Positions 34,398 to 46,250 of a stretch of 64,000 nt of DNA are shown one piece after another. The position numbers were made by a program, and so were the translations under genes. The notes below the pieces were generated by a model. That model saw only the letters and a program-made list of their open reading frames with translations, was not told the DNA's origin and did not search any database. The stretch covers positions 11,670 through 75,669 of the forward strand of contig CAUDNR010001557.1 of NCBI GenBank assembly GCA_958430865.1, given 5' to 3'. Numbering within the stretch: position 1 is the first letter of the stretch; every line of letters starts with the position of its first letter. The DNA is from Entrophospora sp. SA101 (taxonomy: Eukaryota > Glomeromycota > Glomeromycetes > Entrophosporales > Entrophosporaceae).

Positions 34398-36348
34398 TTC
34401 CTGCCAAGCCAAATAGCAAAAAAAATGTACATGTTACGTTTGGAGTAAATTTTCAATCTGTACAAAGAGGTTCTAGTTAGTATAATCAGGGATCTTGTCT
34501 GATTTCATTTTCGTAGTACAAAATGAAGAAAACTCGGGTGTAATATATATATGTGGGCATATTGCAACAAAGTGAACATTGTGCCACACAGAATTACAGT
34601 GATCAAAATTCAGTAAATTAATCTACCAGTATGACATCACTAGTAATAATGTATATATTTTGAAACTTATAAATGCAAAATCACAAAGAAATTGAATATA
34701 TTTCTTATGAATAATATAAATGATAGCATAATAGTTGTGGGAATTAATTTACTAATTGAAAAATTTGCTATTGAAGAAACAGGGAAAAACCAAGATAAAT
34801 TAACAACTTATTTTTGAGAATGATTTTCCTAATGAGAGAACTATAATATTGCTAACACTCAGCAAGAACTAAAACAATTATAAAATCTAAACCAATATAT
34901 AATAACACCAATTATCATGAAAGTTTAAAAAAACTACAAGAAAGCCAGATTAAATATGAAGCAGAATAGTTAAAAAGTCACCAAGAAAGGCATTGGGAAA
35001 GATCTATAATCTTAATCAACTTTGAGAAAAGGTTAAAGAGAAAGGATGGTTAGAATACTAACCAGTTTGGATTAAGCAATATTTGACAAGAAACCATTTT
35101 ATCAACAAAATAACTGGCCAGTTGAAATAAGTGTGATGATTGAATAAATGGTGACTGCTTGCTTACACTGCTTTTTCACAACAAAGAATTTATAAAGATT
35201 TAATTGAGAAAAAAGAGTTCATTTAGAAAATATTGCCAAATTTCAAAGATATACAAAAGATTTAGTGAAAGAAAAAGAAAGATATTTAGCCAACACTCAA
35301 GAAGCTTTAGATACTGAAATGGTTGGTGTGGTGGCAATCATCTAAAGACATCACAAAATTTGCCAATCTTTAAATGCTGGCACATTGCTAAGTATGGGCT
35401 ATTTTACCATAAACTCTCTAGCGGTGTATAAAATTCAATGTGTGGGATGTGCGGGTGGATGTAACGTTACACGTAGCAATTTTTTGCAGGTAATTTCTAA
35501 ATTTGTAGAAATCTGTTTTAGCTACACCCGAAATTTATACACTACTTTCTAGTTTTGCAATCTTCTAGGCATAAAAAATAACACAATAGAAAGTTTTATA
35601 ATGGTTTAAAGTTGGATAACTTTGCCATTATTTGAAATTTTGACAACCATCTAAATCACAATTTACCGATTATTTCTGATTATTCACGTGACCAATTAGC
35701 GGATCTTTTACAGATGTGGATTTATTTTATATTAAGTTCTTTATAAAGCAAGATCGGCATTAAAATTTTTGGTGGGCTATGCAACACATGATGACTTTAG
35801 ATGATTCACACTGTATACAAAAATTAAAGGAAAAGAAATGGCTGAAACAAAGAAAATGGGAATTATATTTGGCTGCTAAACTTTTATCAAGTTTACTAAA
35901 AAGGAAAATTAATTTGTCAAGTCAGGGAATGAAATTAGAACCCAATTTCAGCAGGTCCCAAAAGATGGCATCCCTTTTCTACAATCATTTATACAGGTAA
36001 TTTTAAAATAGTGGTGCTACTTTTCGGGACTGTATGATAATCAAAGCAAAAGAATGCCAAACAAAACCAATTAATAACTCTCTTTTGAGCACTTTATTTT
36101 TAACTTCTTTAATCTTTAAAAAATAATTAATGTGAAACTAATTTATATAAAATATACCATGAAACCCAAGAATTATAGTACAATCAAAAGTATTTTGAAG
36201 AAAGAACAGGGTGAAAAATTTACACCTTACATTTTTAAATTAGCAGACATTAATCTATGCAAGCATATTTAAATAAAGAAAGTATTACCTATGAAATTTA
36301 TCAAGAAGAAAGAAATATCATAATTGGTAAAAGAACTTTAACACAGGA
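34398..36348 (+). other. Spacer with decayed plus-strand coding debris
   Basis: From about 34740 to 35345, short plus-strand pieces look protein-like (E-K-F-A-I-E-E-T-G-K-N-Q-D-K; S-L-K-K-L-Q-E-S-Q-I-K-Y-E-A-E; F-Q-R-Y-T-K-D-L-V-K-E-K-E-R-Y-L-A) but are separated by stops and frame changes, suggesting an old coiled-coil gene. A 73-codon frame at 35779-36000 may belong to it. Part of 34540-34640 resembles 61500-61600 (GGGCAT..TGCAACAAA...GTGAAC). No family assigned. Confidence 0.3.
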
Positions 36349-36797
36349 CCATGAATAAGGTTGTGAATGAAACCTCCTTAGTAATTGCTGAAACCACAGC
36401 AAAACTATATTAAATCTTATCAAAAATCCTGTTGAAACTTTGCCAAAATGGCAAAACCTCAAAATGTGAAACTCTGCCGAAACTCTAATAAACAATTAAT
36501 GTGTAACCTGCCAAAACCCTGCTGAATGATTGAGGAGTTTCGACAAGCAACCTTAACCATGAAGAACTTGGGAAAAAAACAAAAAGTAAAAAAGAAATAA
36601 TTCCAGCAAACTTGGGTTAATTCCTCCAGAAATCATTCAGCAGAGTTTCAGCAGGTTACACACTGATTGTTTGTTAGAGTTTTACATTTGGGGGTTTTGA
36701 TAATTGGCAGAGTTTTGGCAGGTTACACACTAATTGTTTATTAGAGTTTTGCCAGAGTTTCAGCAGTCATCAAGAGGTTTTGGCAAGCAACCTTAGT
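36349..36797. mobile_element. MITE cluster with AAGGTTGCTTGCCAAAACCTC ends
   Basis: A left end (AAGGTTGTGAATGAAACCTC at about 36357), an internal right end (CGACAAGCAACCTTA at about 36541) and an outer right end (GAGGTTTTGGCAAGCAACCTT at about 36775) show two nested or head-to-tail copies. The interior repeats CTAATAAACAATTA and CTGCTGAA motifs in both orientations. A related copy is at 44836-45015. Non-coding. Confidence 0.55.
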
Positions 36798-37178
36798 TAA
36801 TTGTCAACATTTGGGAAAGTAATGCATTTAAATTTATCCTTTACAAATGGGTGAATATTATAAAAGTGTTCTCACCAAGGAGGCATTAACACTAAGGTTT
36901 CTGGTCCAAACTATTTTTGAAAAAAAGTAATTTGGACTCATCAATATTTTTTTATAAGAATGAACATAAAAAATCTACATAAATCAACCAATTTTAGTTT
37001 AAATAATTTAAAAGTAATTTTGCAAATTTCAATGATTAATAAAAAATAGTTTGAACTTATAAAAAATTAATTTTTCCCCAAAGTATTTGACAATTTGGCT
37101 ATTGAAAGAGGTGGTTTTAACCAGAAGTCTTTGTTAACACTAAAATAAATAAAGCTTTGATTTCTTTTATGGCATATC
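36798..37178. other. Spacer between transposon relics
   Basis: AT-rich, no gene. It ends in the 8-bp target-site copy of the hAT element that follows. Confidence 0.4.
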
Positions 37179-37935
37179 TAGAGGTTGGAATCAACTAAAG
37201 TAGTTGACTAATTTAATTGATTACATCTGGAAAATATAAAAAAAATTTGCACATGTCAATTGTAAGTTTAATAATAAAAAAGTGTAAAACTTATGTCGGC
37301 ACTGTAAGATTATGTGATACATCGGTGTTATAAGATTTATACAAGTTTATGCTAAATTAATTTCCTGATTTAATTAGTTGACTAAACTTTTTTTGAACAA
37401 CTAATAGTCAACTAATTAGTCAACTACTAATATTACTAATACTAACACTAATACTATGCTAATATTATTATTGTCTGACCAATTGCAGAAGAGTATCAAT
37501 ATGCAAATATTAAAACTTTACATATTAAAATTTATGGATGTAATATTATGGCAAGGAAAATTTCTTGATGTACAAGGTCCAATAGTTCATTGACTTCAAG
37601 TTCCAATGATTTGTGTGGTGGTTCCAGAAGACCTTTAAAAAAATGAATCGTAACACATGGTTTTGTGTGGAAGCATTTTGAAAAAGTGAAAGATTCAAAT
37701 GGAAATGAATTTGTAATTTGCAAATTAAAAAAAAAAACAAAATATTATTATTATTTTAAAAAAATTTTAGTTGACTAATTAGTCAACTAAAATAATCAAT
37801 TAAATAATCAACTAAAATAGTCAACTAAAATAATCAACTAAAATAATCAACTAAATCGTCAACTAATTAGTTGACTAAAGAAATTTTGACTAACTAGTAG
37901 TTGAATAAGGATTTTTTGGATGATTCCAACCTCTA
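37179..37935 (+). mobile_element. hAT-type element with BED-finger remnant
   Basis: Ends TAGAGGTTGGAATCAACTAA and its inverse (GGATGATTCCAACCTCTA) are flanked by GGCATATC (37171-37178) and GGCATAAC (37936-37943), an 8-bp duplication with one mismatch, as expected for hAT. Inside, many GTTGACTAATTAGTCAAC palindromic blocks surround a plus-strand remnant (about 37585-37735): S-R-R-P-L-K-K, a stop, then H-G-F-V-W-K-H-F-E-K and F-V-I-C-K-L, a BED zinc-finger start. The catalytic domain is absent. A relative with the same peptide is at 40798-41291. Confidence 0.8.
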
Positions 37936-38097
37936 GGCATAACTGCTTTCCTAGTTTTCAATAAATTGAACTTGGCAAAAGACCCATCAGCAACCTCCTG
38001 AGTTTTGATGACACCAGGGTTAGATGCTTCAAAAAGAAAATGTTGCCATTTTTGCAGACTAAGGATGGTTGACATAATTGCTAAATTTAGGGGTCTG
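37936..38097. other. Short spacer after hAT element
   Basis: This DNA continues the pre-insertion sequence (37165-37178 joins to it). A minus-strand 74-codon frame at 37890-38114 crosses the hAT end and is not a gene. Confidence 0.4.
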
Positions 38098-38190
38098 GGA
38101 CACTTTACCAACACCCACTTTACTGGGACACTTTACTGACAGGACACTTTACTGACAGGACACTTTACCAACAGGACACTTTACTGACAA
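38098..38190. repeat. 16-bp tandem repeat (GGACACTTTACTGACA)
   Basis: About five head-to-tail units of GGACACTTTAC(T/C)(G/A)ACA, the first degenerate. There are no spacers between units, so it is a minisatellite and not a CRISPR array. The following 38191-38401 holds nothing recognised. Confidence 0.85.
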
Positions 38191-38401
38191 TCTAAGTAAA
38201 GTCGAATTTGACATAGAAATGGTCTTGCGAGGAACACCATGGCCCCACAGAAACCACAAGATTGTAATCATGAAATACGGATTCAAACAGTATTAAAGGA
38301 CCATAACATTAGATCAACAATAAAGTTTCTTTGGGGCATTGCCCATAATATTTCATTTTAAATTTTTTTTAATTTTTTTAAAAATTTTTTTTGTTTTGTG
38401 T

Positions 38402-38475
38402 ATGGTTGGCTCGGTCTAAAGACCTCCTATTTCTGCGCCACGTGGCCAAATTTCAAAAATAGCAATTTTGTAATT
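38402..38475. mobile_element. Left end of GTTGGCTCGG MITE, cut by gap
   Basis: Matches the first 75 bases of the MITE at 4603 (TATGGTTGGCTCGGTCTAAA, then CCAAATTTCAAAAAT). The rest is missing because the run of N begins here and unrelated sequence follows. Confidence 0.8.
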
Positions 38476-38485
38476 NNNNNNNNNN
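38476..38485. other. Assembly gap (10 N)
   Basis: Ten N. MITE sequence on the left does not continue on the right, so the true gap is larger than ten bases or the two sides are mis-joined. Confidence 0.98.
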
Positions 38486-39305
38486 GCACAAATCCTGCTA
38501 ATAGATTATTGGCTACCTTTAATGTAGCACAAACCCCGGCATAAAATTTCCAACACTGGTTATGAGCATTACGACATAATGGTAATAGCCAAGAAATGGG
38601 GGCTTAGAATTTGTAACCATCTTCCAGAAGACAAAAACCATGAATTCATTGGGGGTGACATAACCATTAAAGATATATTAACAGACAACAAGTTATTTAA
38701 AAAGAGTACAAAACTTCTGAGGAAATTAAATCTAATGTTTTTGAATCAGCTTGTAACAATAGATGGTAAGCATTTATTGAGATGGGACCACTGGCTGGCC
38801 AGAAATAAAACTCAATCAACTAGGAAAAAACCAAGTTGGTATGGGAAAATTGAACAAGTAGTAATGGAGAATCCAATCACTAGAGTCTTACATGAGAGAT
38901 ACATAATTAATGATCCAAATCTTACGTACCAAAGCAACAGCAATAATAAAAATTCCTTAATAATTGCAAAACATAAAGACATTATAACATATGGTAAATA
39001 TCACAGTAACAGTAATAACAGTAACAAAAACCAAATAAACAATGGGGAAATTAATTTAATACATTACCAAACATCCTGCCAAATATCACCCACCACATCT
39101 CCAACAATGGCAGACTGGGAATCACCTCACATGCTTAAATGCACAGGATGCAAAGGCAATAGTAACAATAATCAAGAATGCATAATTAGGATTAAAAGCA
39201 AGGAATCAATAAAAATTCCTTACAGCAAGGGCAGGGATGGGGATTTAAAGCTCAGAATCACTACAGGAGAACTGGGAAAAATAAACCCTATCAGTAATAA
39301 CTCAC
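38486..39305 (+). pseudogene. LINE-type retrotransposon fragment (region after reverse transcriptase)
   Basis: An open frame from about 38550 (ATG at 38579) reads A-K-K-W-G-L-R-I-C-N-H-L, G-G-D-I-T-I-K-D-I-L, L-R-K-L-N-L-M-F-L-N-Q-L and I-D-G-K-H-L-L-R-W. This resembles the segment that follows the reverse transcriptase in LINE-like endonuclease-RT proteins common in Rhizophagus. No RT motif (such as YADD) is present, because the 5' part is lost at the gap. The frame then runs into hAT sequence at about 39306 and stops by chance at 39325. The family call is from recognition and should be treated as moderate. Confidence 0.5.
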
Positions 39306-40013
39306 AAACATATATAAATGGTTAAAATATGATGCAGTAACAAAGAGAATGTTTTGCACAATTTGTAAAGCACATGGAGAAAAAAATCAATTTGAGGAAA
39401 AGGTAACAAATAAATATAATTAATTTTGCATTTTGCAATTGTTAATTTACTAATGTTATAATGTTAATATTTAGGAACAAAGAATGTTTCAAAATCTACT
39501 GCTCTAGCAACTCATGCACTTTCAAACCAACATAAAGATGTTTTGCTTCTAGAAAAGGCAAGAATAACCATGCATGATTCTTCTGAAAAGGCCATTAATA
39601 ATGGGAACAAACATATAATTAATATTTACTGGATGGCAAAAAAAAAAAAAATATTCCAATTTCCAAACTTCCAAGTCTTATTTATATCTTAAAACTTATA
39701 GAAATAGTGCACTCAATTCGATTTTCTAGTGTAGATTGTGAAAAAAGTTTTAGCAAACAGAATATTATCAAATGTAATGTAATGAAAAATGACACATTGC
39801 ACATGTTAATGATGGTTGGTTTAGAAGGTACTGATTTATTTGGTTATGATTTTAGTGATGCTCTTGGTAAAATTTTTCAAAGTGAAAACAGAAGAATAAA
39901 GTAAAGAAATTTTAGCACCCAAAAAATTTTCCTTTTTTTAAAGTTTTCTTCCGGAAAATTCTTAGCATTCAGGAGAAACTTCCGTTTTTTTTCAGACCTT
40001 ATTTCCAGCCCTG
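39306..40013 (+). mobile_element. hAT element, 5'-truncated second copy
   Basis: From AAACATATATAAATGG onward this matches 25096-25784 nearly base for base, including the intron-like gap, H-A-L-S-N-Q-H and S-S-V-D-C-E-K-S-F-S, ending at the right terminus TTTCCAGCCCTG (40013). The left terminal repeat and finger start are replaced by the LINE fragment. Coding remnants end at 39904 (R-R-I-K-stop). As in the first copy, the catalytic core is missing. Confidence 0.8.
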
Positions 40014-40580
40014 TTGGGGACCCTTTTTAGTTTTACTAGATTGCTTGTAGGAATGCCTCAAGTAGTGTGGTTGTATATGGTGATTTTAGTTTTGTTGAAC
40101 ATTATTGGCTGTGTACCAGATTCAGTAACTCTGTAATAGAGTAGAGTTTCTATCCATAATATGAATTCTTGTTCAAATAGTCCATTTATTCAAATTATTC
40201 AAAATATTATTATTCGTTTTGTTCAAATTATTATCATTAGTTTATCCAAATTATTGTCATTCATTTATTCATTTATTCATTTATTCATTTATTCATTTAT
40301 TCATTTATTCATTTATTCATTTATTCATTTATTCATTTTGTTTGAACTATCCATTTTTATTCGTCATTTGTTCGAATTGTCTGAAGAATTACTCGTTTTA
40401 ATCGAGTTATTCGTTCATTATTTTATTTGAGTTATGCGTTTTATTCGAATTGCTTCTTTATTCAATTTATTCGTTTTATTCACTTATTTGAATTATTCGA
40501 ACTATTTGAATTATTTAAATTATTCGAATTAGTATTAGAATTATTCGTTTTATCCGTTTTAATCGAATTAATCAAATTAA
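40014..40580. repeat. Dispersed repeat plus TTATTCGAAT satellite, second copy
   Basis: The TATATGGTGATTTTAGTTT unit at 40076-40160 and the following TTATTCGAATT-like tract match 22360-23056 in order. Inside it, 40258-40337 is a clean 8-bp tandem repeat (TCATTTAT, about ten units). Open frames here with S-F-I-H-L-F-I-Y repeats are the translation of this repeat. Confidence 0.8.
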
Positions 40581-40797
40581 CCATTTAAAATGCAGATCAT
40601 TCTTAATTCGCAATTTGTGACAGAATCCTGGATCGGTTTTTAAATTTGTAAGTTGATCGCCAAAACTATTTTGAAGAGGTGAAAGTCAAAACTAAAATTA
40701 AAAAGTTTGTCAAAAATAAATTAAAAGTCAATAGTCAAACATCAAAACTAGTTTCGACTATGGCGAAACCTTTTGAATTTCGAACGGTTGCGAAACT

Positions 40798-41505
40798 TAG
40801 ATATTGGAATCTCCAAAAAAATCCTTAGTCGACTACTAGCTGGTCAAAATTTCTTTAGTCGGCTAAAAAATTTTTTTTTTAATATTAATATTTCATTATG
40901 TTTTTTAATTTACAAATTACGAATTCATTTCCATTTGAATCTTTCAATTTTTCAAAATACTTCCACACAAAACCATGCGTTACGATTTGTTTTTTTAAAG
41001 GCCTTCTGGAACCACCGCTTAAATCATTAGAACTTGAAACCAATAAACTATTGGAATTTGTATTGGAAATATTTATTAGTTCACATGTAAAATTATCATC
41101 AACACCATTGTCATCATTATCATATTGATGATATTGATACTCCTCCGCATAGAAATTTTCCATACCACAAAAATCGGTTTTATTTATAATTGGTCAGACA
41201 ATAATAATAATCATCAATATTAATATTAGTAGTCGACTATTGGTTGTTCAAGAAAAAGTTTATTGACTATATTAGTCGATTCCGACCTCTAATTGATACT
41301 CCGTATAGAAATTTTCCATAATTTTTTTTGTACCACACACAAAAATCGGTTTTATTTATAATTGGGTCAGGCAATAATTATCAATCTTAATATTAGCATA
41401 GTAATAGTATTGATATTAGCGTTGCCTAGTAATCGACTAATTAATCGACTACTAGTTGCTCAAAAAAAAAAAGATTAGTCGATTATTTTAGTCGATTCCA
41501 ATCTC
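40798..41505 (-). mobile_element. BED-finger hAT relic with duplicated terminus
   Basis: The minus-strand frame 41163-40885 (starts MENFYAEEYQYHQYD) encodes an acidic leader, then G-S-R-R-P-L-K-K, H-G-F-V-W-K-Y-F-E-K and E-F-V-I-C-K-L, the BED-finger start also seen at 37179-37935. Terminal sequences of the AGAGGTTGGAATCGACTAA type occur at about 40798, 41291 and 41505. A segment of about 90 bp (GAAATTTTCCATA...CAAAAATCGG) is repeated at 41150 and 41312, so the right end is duplicated. No catalytic domain. Confidence 0.65.
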
Positions 41506-41811
41506 TAGCGCCAATGAAGATAGATTTATTTCACTCATTGCGTTTTATTAGCAATTATAAACTTTTCTTCAAAAAGGCCATTAAACAATTCTCAAAAACA
41601 ACAATATCAATATATCTCTTTCAAATCAACACTCGTAAATAAATATTGCATATTAATATAAATAACACGTAATTTGCATGGACGGTAAATTCATATAAAA
41701 AATTATAACAAGCTGTCGTTATATGTATGTTGAATTAAAATTTTTTATTTGTCAATTTAAAAAAGTTGCTTACTATTTCATTTATTTTGTAAAAAAAATA
41801 TTCTCTAAATT
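41506..41811. other. 3' flank of MATA-HMG copy 2
   Basis: The stretch at about 41620-41700 (CAAATCAACACTCGTAAATA) matches DNA beyond the 3' end of copy 1 at about 19560, so the duplication includes downstream sequence. Confidence 0.6.
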
Positions 41812-42648
41812 CTAGAAATTGACACTCTTAAATTTAAATCGTTTGTTCATTTGTTTATCTGGTAAACATTCAGATCCTTTTGAGAGTATTTCATCATAAT
41901 TTAAATCCATAGTAGTGTTAAATTTGGCGGTTTGAGATGAAGCGTTAGTATTATTGATGAAGTTGTCATCATTAATGGGAAGAGGATTAAAAGTAGAATA
42001 CGAAAGAAAAGAAGTGGAAGGATTAAAAGAAGTGGAAGATAACGAACTTGGGTTATTGCTTATAAAAGAAGAAAAAAAAGGGCGTGTATAAGATAGTGTT
42101 GAAACCGCAAAATTGCTATTATCGTTATAATCCTTCTCTTCTTGTAATAGTTCTTGTTGTTGATAAAACGAGCTTGTATTATAGTTTGTGTGCAAGCGAT
42201 ACGATGATGAATCTACATAATTGGCATTATTATCATTGGTTTCTTGTTGTAATTCCGGTCCTTGAGAAATAAAGATATATCTTTTTGGTAGTTGAACGAT
42301 ATTTTCATAAATCAATTTATGTTTTTCAAAAGCCAACATTGCTAATATTTTAAAGTAACGTTTTACTTCGTCCGATTCATTCTTCCAGGAATTTCCAGCT
42401 TCCTTTGAGAGAGTTTTCCAATCCTTTTTACTCTCAAGAGATTTATGTTTTGCAGCATAATTTTTGCGGTATAAGAGAAAAGCGTTTTGGGATTTTGGAA
42501 TATCTATGGAATCAACATTATTGGGATTGGGTGAAATGAGTTGAATCATTTGCACGTGTAGTTGACAAGGAGGATTAAAGAGAAGACGAGTCTGATCACT
42601 GTCAAGTTGTGCTTTATAAACACATAATAATATTTCATCCATACACAT
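41812..42648 (-). CDS. MATA-HMG-type HMG-box protein, copy 2
   Basis: A single-exon, 278-aa protein from the ATG at 42648. A second ATG at 42642 gives MDEILL, which aligns better with MNPEILL of the relatives. The HMG box covers about residues 50-118 (SQNAFLLYRKNY; D-W-K-T-L-S-K-E-A-G; S-W-K-N-E; V-K-R-Y-F-K-I-L-A). Compared with copy 1 it lacks roughly 60 residues of the low-complexity middle (the P-P-P-S-T-S-Y segment). It keeps the N-P-S-S-L-S-S-T-S-F-N-P and I-N-D-D-N tail motifs. It is a likely nuclear DNA-binding protein. Flanks on both sides are shared with copy 1, so the two arose by segmental duplication in the same orientation. Confidence 0.88.
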   Translation of the reverse strand: MCMDEILLCVYKAQLDSDQTRLLFNPPCQLHVQMIQLISPNPNNVDSIDIPKSQNAFLLYRKNYAAKHKSLESKKDWKTLSKEAGNSWKNESDEVKRYFKILAMLAFEKHKLIYENIVQLPKRYIFISQGPELQQETNDNNANYVDSSSYRLHTNYNTSSFYQQQELLQEEKDYNDNSNFAVSTLSYTRPFFSSFISNNPSSLSSTSFNPSTSFLSYSTFNPLPINDDNFINNTNASSQTAKFNTTMDLNYDEILSKGSECLPDKQMNKRFKFKSVNF

Positions 42649-44118
42649 TATTACTGTTTTTGTTAGAATAATAATTTTCTATTCGAACTTGCGATATATT
42701 AATTATTATCGAAAAATTTGTTTTATTATACGAAGAAATTATTATAATTATAAAATAAATTTTTTCAATCGAGTTTAAAGTTGCGATACGACGAAAACAA
42801 AAAATTAATTATTAAAGAAAGTAATTGGCATATTATTAATAGCTTAAAGATTATTTTCAAATTAGAGGGTTCGATGTTATAGCTTAAAGGTTTTTGTATC
42901 TTTTTATAGTTGAAATTATAGATCTAGCTAGATTTACAAATGACATGTCAGTTCATAATCACTTTACCACATTAAGCCAATGTTTTTCAAAAAATAAACG
43001 TTTTCGTCATTGTATCCTTTCACATTCGTCCAAATATTTGTAATGCAAATTTTCTTTGTTTTATTTTAGATTTATTATATACTAATTCGTAATTGATTAC
43101 ATGATATTCTAATTATGATTTACTGCTACAGGTATTATGGCTAAAATAATTTTTTGTTGTGAATGTATGAAGAAGGACGAAAAGAGCCAAAAAAAGCAAA
43201 CAAGGAAAAGTGGATGTTAAAAGAAAGTAAGTCAACATTTTTTTTTATCGCATTTTGGAAATTATCATCGTTATTCATTCATTATTACTGTTATAGATAG
43301 ATTTGATTGAAATGTTATCTAGGTTCTACATTTAAATGATGCAACCAGTAATAATTGGAAAGTAAACTATAACTTATATAATAATATATTGAAATATATG
43401 TAACAAACGTTTGTACTCGGCAAAAGGAAAACCCGATTAGAAACACGTTAGGATCATGGACCTACGTAGGGTTCAAAATTGACCAGCATTATGTGGTAGT
43501 ATTATCAGAATTGCAAATATTTCGATGTAATGCTGGCCAATTATAAGCTTACGTAAGCTTTATTTTCCTGATGTAGTTAGTTATATTCAATCATTAAACA
43601 ATAGAAAAATATTATTCGAGTTTATTGATTTGCATGTCTAGTGAGTATTGGCTTACCTTTTAATTACCAAGGAAACCTCTTCTCGTCACGCTTCCCCAGA
43701 ATCTGTTTGAGATTGTGGAACAATGACATTTGTAATCTTACTAGAACTTGCGAGAGCTTTAGAAATGTGTTAGATTGATATGCAAAATAAAATTTCCCTA
43801 AAATTGACATAAAAGAAATAAAATTTACGATAATTTAAACATCTCATAATCGCAATGGTTTAATGATGCATTAAATATTTATTATTAGAAACGATATTAA
43901 CAATGATAGGTCATTCTTAATAATACAATAAACTGTTTTTTGGCAATGACGTGTAATTCTATCATTAACTATATACAAAATGTGATCTTGTTCACTTTTT
44001 TAATCAAACAGTGATTAGATGCTAATCCAAAAAAATAGTGTAATGCAAATATAAAAATAATACAGACGGGTCCGCAAATTTTATAGATAGTAATAGGAAT
44101 GAAAATTCCTGTTTGCTA
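42649..44118. other. Upstream region of MATA-HMG copy 2
   Basis: About 42980-43290 corresponds to the region upstream of copy 1. A small imperfect inverted repeat at about 43469-43560 (CCTACGTAGG..GACCAGCATTA and TAATGCTGGCC..CTTACGTAAG) looks like a MITE. No gene found. Confidence 0.45.
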
Positions 44119-44509
44119 TATTGATATTCTAAAGACACCTATTGCTGCGTCAACGCTTCAAAATTTCAAAAATAGATATTTCAAGAAAGGTCTATTCACA
44201 TGACTTTGATTGAAAATTTTCTTACTGCCAAATTTAGATATGATGGTCGCGCGTTAGTCTAAATTTAGTAATAGATGATTTAAATCTAGTCTAAATTTAG
44301 CAATGATAATAGCGCACGAACAAATACGTAGTTTATAGTAAAATGCATGTACTAAAAAAGAATCTCTACGACAAATAAATTTTTTGATAAAATCTCTTCG
44401 TCACATTAAAATTAGAGGCTATTTTTTTAAAATAATGGACAAAAAATGATTCTATGCTCTTAAAGTTTGCACAAAATTTAGGAGGAGGTCCTTTACACTG
44501 AGCCAACTA
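44119..44509. mobile_element. GTTGGCTCGG-family MITE, third copy
   Basis: The interior matches 4620-5051 (CTAAATTTAGTAATAGATGA, ATAAAATCTCTTCGTCACATT). The right end AGCCAACTA is followed by TA. The left end is degraded (TTCTAAAGACACCTATTGC instead of the full GTTGGCTCGG repeat). Confidence 0.7.
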
Positions 44510-45396
44510 TATGATTTGACCCAGATCAAAATTAAGTTTAATATAACTTGACCTAAGGTTTTCAACAACATTAGAAAAAACCATAATTTGGCCCATAATA
44601 TTTACTAACATTAAAATTTTTGAAACCGTCTACTGTAACGGAATTAAATTTTGCCAAATCAATTGATTTAACTAATCAACTGATTATAATGAAATGATTC
44701 ACTAATTTTTATAATTTTAATGAATTTTTTTTAATATAAAAAGATTTACTATATATAAAGTATAAGATTTCTTGTACGTAAGAAAAAGATTTGCTGCACA
44801 AAATTTTTGGCTTCCTAACAAATCGTTCGTTGATTTAAAGGTTGCTTGCCGAAACCTCATAGTGACTGTCAAAAATCTACAAGCTCTAATAAACAATTAA
44901 TATCTACTTGCCAAAACTCTGCTGATTGCCAAGATCTCTAATGCAAAACTCTCCCAAGATTCTAATAAACAATTAGTGTGAAACTCTGCTGATTGATTCC
45001 TGAAAGGGTTTCGGCCAGGGATATTAAACGGTTGAAGACAAACCAAGCCAACTGTGATCGATTCAATTAGTTGAATCCTAGTAATAGTTTAAAACCGTGG
45101 TTTGTCAATAAATAACCAATTAAATTTCATCATTATTTTAAAATCAAAATTTTCAACAAGGTTTTTTAATCAATTTATGGTTGTTAAACCAAGTCAATAT
45201 GTTTAGACCATTTAAACCGTGGTTGAACAGCTGTCAGTTTATTGATTCAAATTTAATAAATTAAATTTTTGATGCCTTTTTCCATTCCACTTATCCCCCA
45301 AAAAAATTTTTCTATATTATATCTAATGAAAGTTAAAATAATGACAAATATTTTCCTGACAATAATTATCACCAGAATTTGAAATTAACTCAGATA
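44510..45396. other. Spacer with a MITE relic
   Basis: 44836-45015 holds a copy of the AAGGTTGCTTGCC family (see 36349-36797), with CTAATAAACAATTA repeated inside and a degraded right end (GGGTTTCGGCCAGGG). The remainder shows nothing recognised. Confidence 0.45.
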
Positions 45397-46250
45397 CAGT
45401 GTGTTGCAAAAATAATTGGCCAAAAATCATGTGATTTAAAACGTGATAACTTTTCATTATATTATATTTTATAAACTTGTTTATTTTATTTTTTCTTATT
45501 CCTGACATCATTTTTTTAAAAGTTTGTTACTACATTATTGAAAATAAGGTTATAATTATGTCATCATCAGATCTAGAATCACAATGTCAGACTATATTAT
45601 ACTTTTGGAAAAAAGGTGCCTATAATTCCACAAATTAACAGGAATTCCATTACCTACTATTAAATACAATATCAAAAAATCGAATGAGACAGGAACTTCA
45701 TCTCAGAAAAAAATCCGGAAGGCCGACTATGGTTACACAACCCACGTCGAGGACAATTGGACAGTTCCTCTGAAGAAATCCTACTCTTTCTTTAAGAACT
45801 TTGGCTACCGAACCATCTAAATTTGATGTAAATATTCGCTATACTACAATTAAATGACATTTAAATAGAATTGGTTATAAAAATTCATTACCAACTGGAA
45901 CGCCGATGCTTACTGTATCCCACAAGGCTAATTGTGTAGAATGGGACAAAAAAATTTAAATGGCAAAACTATTTTACAGATGAGACAGCATTTCAATTAT
46001 TTAGGAATACAATTACACAATGGTATAAAGGTCCAAGGCCAATTAGACCACTCCCTAAAAATAGACAAAAAATCTTTGCATGTGCCGGATTTTGTAGCAA
46101 ATGGAAAACAAGTCTATTTTGTTTTACACAAACAATGGATGCCAATTTTTATATTAAAATCGTTGGAAATCATCTCTCTGAAGTCAATAATATGCTTGGG
46201 AAACGTTGGAAATTTCAACAAGACAATGATCCAAGTCGTATATAATGTTG
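45397..46250 (+). pseudogene. Tc1/mariner transposon, decayed transposase
   Basis: A TIR-like end CAGTGTGTTGCAAAAATAATTGGCC begins at 45397 after TA. Downstream, pieces of a transposase are readable. A Q-P-T-S-R-T-T-G-like helix-turn-helix part at about 45735-45810 is followed, from about 45955, by W-Q-N-Y-F-T-D-E-T-A-F-Q-L-F with the first catalytic Asp, then W-K-F-Q-Q-D-N-D-P-S-R at about 46208-46245 with the second. The frame is interrupted several times in the 5' half. The third catalytic residue and the right terminal repeat are missing, because the sequence is cut at 46250 by the next element. The open frame at 45932-46255 is another reading frame. Confidence 0.7.

Noticed and set aside
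38098..38190. Possible CRISPR-like array (also 58146-58560)
   Set aside because: Units are head-to-tail without spacers; eukaryotic minisatellites.
40161..40430. 89-aa frame with S-F-I-H-L-F-I-Y repeats
   Set aside because: Translation of an 8-bp tandem repeat within the satellite.
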